Translations under genes and position numbers: made by a program
Shown here: positions 1 to 3,677 of the stretch, one piece after another
Numbering within the stretch: the stretch's first letter is position 1
Layout of the letters: every line of letters begins with the position of its first letter
NCBI GenBank assembly: GCA_027296205.1
Contig: JAPUJM010000076.1
Coordinates: 1 to 5,596, forward strand
DNA: 5,596 bases
Direction: 5' to 3'
Origin: Actinomycetota bacterium
GTDB lineage: Bacteria; Actinomycetota; Acidimicrobiia; Spongiisociales; ZC4RG35
The notes under the pieces: model-generated
The model's database searches: none
What the model saw: the letters and a program-made list of their open reading frames with translations, nothing else
What the model was told of the DNA's origin: nothing

Positions 1-348
1 GCCGAGGCCCCGCGTGCCGAGTTGGAAGCGTTTCTCGGGGCCATCACCGGTTGCTCGAGATTGCTGGCGCGGAGGGCTCTCGCCGACATCGCGCCAAACT
101 TCGATCAGATCTCCGAGGCTCGAGACATCGCTCGCCTCAACCTCGCCGAACAACCAACCATCGGCGTTGGGCCGGTGCCGGTCGAGGTCACACAGCTAGG
201 CGACGCTTTCAACCAGGAGGTGGAGAGACGCTACGGCGACGACTCCCTGAAGACACTGTGGTCCGACCCGTCACGGATGCCCACCGCCGCCGAACTCCGC
301 GACCCGACTGAATGGGCAGCCCGGGTCCTCCTCGACGGCTGGTCCTAA
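1..348 (+). CDS. 3' end of a gene, possibly a DUF2342-type zinc-dependent metalloprotease (5' truncated)
   Basis: The reading frame is open from base 1 and ends at TAA 346-348, so about 115 residues of a C-terminus are visible. A TTG at 22 could be read as a start, but it has no clear ribosome binding site and the frame stays open before it, so the gene most likely begins outside the window. The last 50 residues (QLGDAFNQEVERR, then TLWSDPSRMPT and AAELRDPTEWAARV) resemble the C-terminal end of the actinobacterial DUF2342 family, sometimes annotated as F420-biosynthesis-associated hydrolases. That end typically reads roughly as FN-VW--P--LPT--E-----W--RV. The family's HExxH zinc site would lie upstream and is not visible. 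The preceding residues, with AEQPTIGVGPVPVEV, do not match what I remember of the family, so the assignment is tentative. The gene converges on the minus-strand operon ending at 438 and shares a hairpin with it. Confidence 0.4.
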   Translation, partial: AEAPRAELEAFLGAITGCSRLLARRALADIAPNFDQISEARDIARLNLAEQPTIGVGPVPVEVTQLGDAFNQEVERRYGDDSLKTLWSDPSRMPTAAELRDPTEWAARVLLDGWS

Positions 349-357
349 AACTGCGAA

Positions 358-399
358 CCTCAGGTTGTACGGCCCGTATATGGGCTGAACAACCTCAGG
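358..399. terminator. Long imperfect hairpin between convergent genes, probable bidirectional terminator
   Basis: The 11-base arms 358-368 (CCTCAGGTTGT) and 389-399 (ACAACCTCAGG) pair with one C/C mismatch. After an A/A mismatch (369/388), an inner stem 370-376/381-387 continues (containing GCCC/GGGC, with two G-T pairs) and closes on the loop TATA. The hairpin lies between two converging stop codons (348 and 438). On the minus strand it is followed by CGCAGTTTT, a short T-run. On the plus strand the downstream T content is weak, so termination is better supported for the minus-strand operon. The structure was read by eye with no energy calculation. Confidence 0.6.
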
Positions 400-437
400 C
401 TCGTCTGTTGACTCGAGTTCAGCGGAGGGGCAACCCG

Positions 438-1361
438 TTAGCCGAAGAGGCTGCGCCAAATTCGACGGAGGATGCCGGGGTCTCGTGGCGGGGGCAGGGT
501 GGCCAGCACCTCCTCATGGAGATCCGGTGGGAGGTCGCCGAGAAGAGCCATACCCCCGGAACGGGTCTCCCAGACGTATGTCGCCTGACCCGCGGTGAAG
601 GAGCGTTGGTAGGCACCTTCTCCGAATTGGACCGTCTTCGCGTCGGGTAAGTCCACGGTCGTAGGAGTCTCGAAGACGGCGAACGAGAAGAATCCGTCTG
701 AGTAGTAGGCGAAGCGAAAGCCCACCTCATCTTCATAGAGGTCGAGACGATCGAAGCCCGCCACACTCTCCGGCAGCACCGTTTCGACCTCGCTGCTCGG
801 CTGAAGCTCATCCGTTTCGAGGAGGTCGGCTGACTCGAGTCCCGGGTCCGCCGAGTCGAACGACACAAAACGCCGTTCGCAGTAGGTATCGCCATTCGCG
901 GTGAAAGTCGTCGCCGCCACCAGGGCCCCGGTCTCATCATCGAAGACCAACTCGGCGCGAAGGACGCCATCGCGGATCAGTTGGTGAACCGTGGCATCCC
1001 GGCCAAGGAAGTCGGTGCCGCCGGTGTCTTCGACCACATATAGAGGCTCGACTGGTTCCATCTCCGATTCGACCGAAGCAGATGAGATGACGCCGCCCTG
1101 ACGGGACAGAGTCCAACCTCCATCGCCCGAGGACACTTGTATGTCCCCGGCGACCGTTGACGTCATCCGGATCTCCCCGTTGCTCTGGGCAATCCTCACA
1201 ATCGCATTGCGCACACCATCGGGGGTCGAGCAACTGATGATCTGTTCGGCCGTGTACGCAGCCTCTCGACTCTGTTCCAGGAGCTCGTCCAACTCGGTGG
1301 CCCACGCGGCCGAAGCCGGCACGAGGGCCAGAACCACCACCAGAGACACCAGGCGTTTCAT
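438..1361 (-). CDS. rseB: Secreted RseB/MucB-like regulator of the sigma/anti-sigma pair
   Basis: The protein has 307 residues and starts at ATG 1361. That ATG overlaps the anti-sigma stop codon (ATGA, 1358-1361), which suggests translational coupling; a GGGAG lies about 10 bases upstream. Residues 1-21 form a signal peptide with a Lys-Arg N-region, a Leu/Val core and an AWA cleavage site. The N-terminal half (about 22-170) resembles the LolA-like domain of RseB/MucB, with FLGRDATVHQLI and then VFDDETGALVAATTF near 118-153. The second half (about 195-290) carries the hallmark YYSDGFFSFAVFE and a late MALLGDLPPDLHEEVLATL, as in RseB C-terminal domains. In proteobacteria RseB binds the periplasmic part of RseA and shields it from proteolysis until an envelope signal displaces it. 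The same role outside the membrane is inferred here. C44 and C161 might form a disulfide. The gene is last in the operon and is followed by the hairpin at 358-399. Confidence 0.78.
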   Translation of the reverse strand: MKRLVSLVVVLALVPASAAWATELDELLEQSREAAYTAEQIISCSTPDGVRNAIVRIAQSNGEIRMTSTVAGDIQVSSGDGGWTLSRQGGVISSASVESEMEPVEPLYVVEDTGGTDFLGRDATVHQLIRDGVLRAELVFDDETGALVAATTFTANGDTYCERRFVSFDSADPGLESADLLETDELQPSSEVETVLPESVAGFDRLDLYEDEVGFRFAYYSDGFFSFAVFETPTTVDLPDAKTVQFGEGAYQRSFTAGQATYVWETRSGGMALLGDLPPDLHEEVLATLPPPRDPGILRRIWRSLFG

Positions 1362-1771
1362 TCGCTCGGCTCTCCCAACACGGGCACGACGACCTTGGCA
1401 GGACTGAAGGCCGGGTCGAGGGACGCGCGGGCGCCGAAGCGACTACTCAGATCGTCAACGGATATGGAAGCCGGTGGTGGTGTGACGATGGAGGCGATGG
1501 CGATGACCAGGGCGACGACAGCAGCAGCGGCACCAACCCAGACACCCCGATTTCGATGAATCGGAACGACGACGGCATCTGCCTCCGGCACGAGACCGGC
1601 CGGAAGCTCGAGAACAGGGAGTGACCGCACCGCGGTCCTGACACTTTGCATCTCTTCGAGGTCCGCCGAGCACCTGCCACACGTCCCAAGATGGCTGAGC
1701 AACTCTGAGGTCTCGTCCCCGATGAGTTCGCCGTCGAGGTATGCGCTGATCAGCTCCGAAGGATGAGTCAC
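1358..1771 (-). CDS. rseA: ZAS-type transmembrane anti-sigma factor
   Basis: The 137-residue protein starts at GTG 1771, which overlaps the sigma stop codon (GTGA, 1768-1771). GAGGG lies about 10 bases upstream, inside the sigma gene. The N-terminal cytoplasmic domain has the zinc-binding anti-sigma signature H27-x3-C31-x2-C34 (HLGTCGRC) and the typical opening in which the chain forms an ISAYLDGEL helix. An Ala/Val-rich membrane segment spans about 77-96, followed by some 40 extracytoplasmic residues starting with a proline-rich TPPPAS. The family binds a partner ECF sigma factor in the cytoplasm and releases it on an envelope or thiol stress signal. Position right after the sigma gene and the coupled start make that partner unambiguous. 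The short outer tail is the plausible contact for the secreted RseB-like protein encoded next. Whether release works by proteolysis or by zinc/redox chemistry cannot be told from sequence. Confidence 0.88.
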   Translation of the reverse strand: MTHPSELISAYLDGELIGDETSELLSHLGTCGRCSADLEEMQSVRTAVRSLPVLELPAGLVPEADAVVVPIHRNRGVWVGAAAAVVALVIAIASIVTPPPASISVDDLSSRFGARASLDPAFSPAKVVVPVLGEPSE

Positions 1772-2271
1772 GTCAACAGTTCCCTCATCATCTTTCGGCC
1801 CCGATGAATCCTGCTTCGCACCGTGCCGATCGGAACCGAGGCGGCCTGAGCAATCTCCTCATAGGAGAGACCAACGACATCACACAGAACCACGGCTTCC
1901 CGAAACTCGATTGGGAGCTCGAGAAGCGCTTTCTGGATGTCGTCCCCGAGTGTGATCCGGGCGTACTCGACGTCGGCGGGGTCCGAAGTGGCGGCGTCCC
2001 AACGATCGATCTCGTCGGGGAGCGGGGTGGTCGGGCGGCGCTTGCGCTTTCGAATCTCGTCGAGAAAGGCATTGCGGGTGATCCTCCAGAGCCAGCCTTC
2101 GAAACTCCCCGGCTGATAATTGGCGAGTCCGCGGCGGACCCGGAGAAGGACCTCTTGGACGAGATCGTGTGCGTCATCGGCGTTGCCGGTGAGGCGATAG
2201 GCGAAGTTGTAGATCTTCCGTCCGTAAACACGCGCAACCTCTTCCCAGGTGAGCGGGATGGACTCCACCAT
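1768..2271 (-). CDS. sigE: ECF RNA polymerase sigma factor, SigE-like
   Basis: The 167-residue protein has the two-domain ECF layout. Region 2 spans about 14-80 (FAYRLTGNADDAHDLVQEV, NYQPGSFEGWLWRITRN, FLDEIRKRKRR). Region 4 spans about 111-165 (LPIEFREAVVLCDVVGLSYEE, then the DNA-reading helix around IGTVRSRIHRGR). Both blocks closely resemble mycobacterial SigE as I remember it, including NYQPG-FEGWL and AVVLCD--GLSYEEI. It directs RNA polymerase to stress promoters when freed from its anti-sigma factor, encoded next with a 4-base overlap. The ATG at 2271 is preceded by TTGGAG with about 9 bases spacing. A GGAAC-N17-CGTT promoter lies just upstream, so autoregulation is expected. Unlike SigE of M. 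tuberculosis, the protein has almost no N-terminal extension. Confidence 0.93.
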   Translation of the reverse strand: MVESIPLTWEEVARVYGRKIYNFAYRLTGNADDAHDLVQEVLLRVRRGLANYQPGSFEGWLWRITRNAFLDEIRKRKRRPTTPLPDEIDRWDAATSDPADVEYARITLGDDIQKALLELPIEFREAVVLCDVVGLSYEEIAQAASVPIGTVRSRIHRGRKMMRELLT

Positions 2272-2287
2272 GGAGACCTACTCCAAG

Positions 2288-2313
2288 AACGACGCTGCGC
2301 GCCGTCTAGTTCC
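2288..2313 (-). promoter_or_regulatory. ECF-type (SigE-like) promoter of the sigma operon
   Basis: On the minus strand GGAAC (2313-2309) is followed after exactly 17 bases by CGTT (2291-2288). This is the classic -35/-10 pair recognised by SigE/SigH/RpoE-type ECF sigma factors. It sits in the 41-base gap between tatA and the sigma gene, and its first G is the last base of the tatA TAG. Transcription would begin near 2283-2279, giving a very short leader of about 10 bases before the ATG at 2271. The motif match is seen directly; autoregulation by this SigE is inferred from it. Confidence 0.7.
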
Positions 2314-2588
2314 TACGAATCGGGGACGTCTGAAGAATCGGAATTGTGCGCGTCCGCAGAATCGGGGACGTCCGAAGAATCGTCCGAAGAATCGTCCGCA
2401 GAATCGTCCGCAGAATCGGAATCCTGGGCGTCAGCATCGTCGTCCTTTGATTTTTCCTCGATTCCCTTGCGGAATTCCTTGGCGGATGAGCCAAGGGACC
2501 GGGCGAGGTCGGGAAGCTTCTTAGCCCCAAAGATCAGCAAGACGATGAGCAGGACTATCAATAGCTCTTGTCCTCTTAGACCGAACAA
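2313..2588 (-). CDS. tatA: TatA-type twin-arginine translocase subunit with acidic repeat tail
   Basis: The 91-residue protein starts at TTG 2588. A perfect AAGGAGG (2601-2595) with 6 bases spacing fixes this start, and there is no ATG in the right place. It has the standard Tat layout: a short N-terminal membrane helix (about 6-20, with polar Glu8), the F20-G21 hinge, then an amphipathic helix beginning KKLPDLARSLG and running to about 45. This forms the pore-like element of the Tat system, which exports folded proteins with a twin-arginine signal. The FGAKKLP hinge favours TatA over TatB. The last 43 residues are almost wholly Asp, Ser and Ala, encoded by tandem DNA repeats. Acidic tails are common in TatA, but this one is unusually regular. 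tatC is not in the window, so it must be elsewhere. The gene is 41 bases upstream of the sigma gene and could be partly co-transcribed with it. Confidence 0.9.
   Translation of the reverse strand: MFGLRGQELLIVLLIVLLIFGAKKLPDLARSLGSSAKEFRKGIEEKSKDDDADAQDSDSADDSADDSSDDSSDVPDSADAHNSDSSDVPDS
2317..2418. repeat. 12-base and 24-base direct repeats within the tatA tail
   Basis: Four consecutive 12-base units occupy 2371-2418 on the plus strand: TCCGAAGAATCG twice, then TCCGCAGAATCG twice. Another TCCGCAGAATCG lies at 2353-2364 and a variant TCTGAAGAATCG at 2329-2340. A larger 24-base repeat, 2317-2340 and 2359-2382, differs at one base and encodes the two DSSDVPDS copies at residues 70-77 and 84-91. 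All lie in frame in tatA, so changes in copy number would alter tail length by four residues without a frameshift. Confidence 0.9.
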
Positions 2589-2594
2589 ATAGTT

Positions 2595-2601
2595 CCTCCT
2601 T
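2595..2601 (-). promoter_or_regulatory. Strong Shine-Dalgarno sequence fixing the tatA TTG start
   Basis: AAGGAGG on the minus strand lies 6 bases before TTG 2588. It is the best ribosome binding site in the window and decides the start of tatA. Confidence 0.85.
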
Positions 2602-2633
2602 GTCGTACCATCCTAACCCAAGAAGTGAAGCGA

Positions 2634-2662
2634 CTCTCCTGGTTGTGGCGAGGGCCGGAGAG
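2634..2662 (-). other. Imperfect stem-loop in the leader of tatA
   Basis: Within the 107-base gap 2589-2695, CTCTCC (2662-2657 on the minus strand) pairs with GGAGAG (2639-2634). GG/CC extends the stem to 8 pairs with one bulged base and a loop of about 12 bases. A T-rich but interrupted stretch (TTCACTTCTT) follows, so it could be a weak terminator for the upstream genes. Alternatively, if the AATAAT at 2677-2672 is a -10 element, the stem would lie at the very start of a tatA leader. That hexamer has no good -35 at normal spacing, so the promoter is only a possibility. Confidence 0.3.
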
Positions 2663-2695
2663 GATGCGGCGATTATTCGTGCCACATACCGCCAA

Positions 2696-3646
2696 CTAGC
2701 CAAGCGCCATCCAATCAATGAATCCTTGGAGTCGCTCGCGGGTTATGAATCGGATGTTGGGCTGACGTGCCTCCATGTCGTAGATCATGAACGGGCCGTA
2801 CTTGCCCGTCAGCAACAGCCCGCGATCTGCGCCCGAGGATCCGAACCCGGCAATGAACCTCTTGCACGTGGACTCATCCAGCTCGGGATGCTCACCTTTT
2901 CTGTGTGGCTCAGTGAGGATGTACGTCGAGAGGCCATCTTTGATCACCATGTAGGTCCCGGGTACCGCTTGGTCGGTGATCCCATAACCGAACATACGGA
3001 GAAGGGCGAGAACAAGATCGGGGGCGCTCACATGGCCCGGGTCTATCCCAATCGCTCGTAGACCTCGCTCGAGGCCCGTTGGTAGCTTCAACTCATCCAT
3101 GATCGGACCCAACTCGTCAGAGGGGACGTCCGTTTTGGTCTCATAGACGACCGAGTGGTCCGTCTCCTCCTCGAAGGGCGCAGCAAACGGGTCGTGGGCA
3201 ATATTGGCCAGGCTCAAGCCCATGCTCTCCACCGGTGGCGGAAGCTCACCGACCGCAGGCAACTCCCTTCGACCAATCTCTCTGCTTTCACCGTGCCCGG
3301 CCCGCACCACGACCACAGTTACGCCGTCAATGGGAAGGGTGTGCCGCTTCTCCCTCACCACCTCGATGGCCTCGTCGACGAGCAACTCGTTGAGCACAGG
3401 GTCGTCCTCCCCCGAGAGCGGAACATCAAAGACGACGATCGCCTCTTCGCCCTGGACGTGAAAATCGGCTACTGGAGCGTGATGGCTCGCGTCAGGCTCA
3501 TAGAGATCGCGACCGATGGGCGAACCAGGATCTGCCGTCGTCGGTGACTCCTCCATCAGCCGGGCCTGCTTTCGCCTGCTGCGAGCCAAGTACCAGCCGA
3601 CAAATCCAAGAACAACGATGACAAGGAAGATGGCAAATCCGTCCAT
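2696..3646 (-). CDS. Membrane-anchored protein of unknown function with a possible degenerate Mrr-like domain
   Basis: The 316-residue protein starts at ATG 3646, 8 bases after GTGAGG. Residues 4-21 form one membrane helix, followed by the basic ARSRRKQAR, which predicts a cytoplasmic body. A first globular region (about 60-120) alternates beta-like strands (EEAIVVFDVPL, GVTVVVVRAG) with a helix. A Pro/Glu-rich linker follows. The C-terminal region (about 208-312) starts with a helix ending MFGYGIT, then MVIKDGLSTYILTEPHRKG, then RGLLLTGKYGPF and NIRFITRERLQGFI. This order recalls Mrr-type restriction-endonuclease folds, where a DG is followed by a strand with (E/Q)-x-K and a late strand reading like GI-(I/L)T. 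Here EPH replaces the E-x-K triad, so a catalytic nuclease is unlikely. I do not recognise the protein as a named family. It begins 31 bases after the CLC gene, so co-transcription with it is likely. Confidence 0.8.
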   Translation of the reverse strand: MDGFAIFLVIVVLGFVGWYLARSRRKQARLMEESPTTADPGSPIGRDLYEPDASHHAPVADFHVQGEEAIVVFDVPLSGEDDPVLNELLVDEAIEVVREKRHTLPIDGVTVVVVRAGHGESREIGRRELPAVGELPPPVESMGLSLANIAHDPFAAPFEEETDHSVVYETKTDVPSDELGPIMDELKLPTGLERGLRAIGIDPGHVSAPDLVLALLRMFGYGITDQAVPGTYMVIKDGLSTYILTEPHRKGEHPELDESTCKRFIAGFGSSGADRGLLLTGKYGPFMIYDMEARQPNIRFITRERLQGFIDWMALG

Positions 3647-3677
3647 TATTTAGACCTCACTGGTGTTGGGCCGGATT

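Noticed and set aside
22..24. TTG as the start of the first plus-strand gene
   Set aside because: The frame is open back to base 1 and no ribosome binding site precedes it, so a 5'-truncated gene is more likely.
2317..2418. CRISPR array or mobile-element terminal repeats
   Set aside because: Units are 12 bases, adjacent without spacers, and in frame within tatA; they are coding low-complexity repeats.
1804..2592. Plus-strand open frame of 262 codons covering the sigma gene and tatA
   Set aside because: It is fully antisense to two well-recognised genes, and its Ser/Glu-rich end is only the complement of the tatA repeat tail. No ribosome binding site or family resemblance.
2611..2695. Housekeeping-type promoter for tatA (AATAAT at 2677-2672 or TAGGAT nearer the gene)
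   Set aside because: Neither hexamer has a convincing -35 element at 16-18 bases; kept only as a possibility under the stem-loop entry.
2600..3061. Plus-strand open frame of 153 codons
   Set aside because: Antisense to the membrane-anchored protein, with no recognisable motifs; explained by codon bias of GC-rich DNA.
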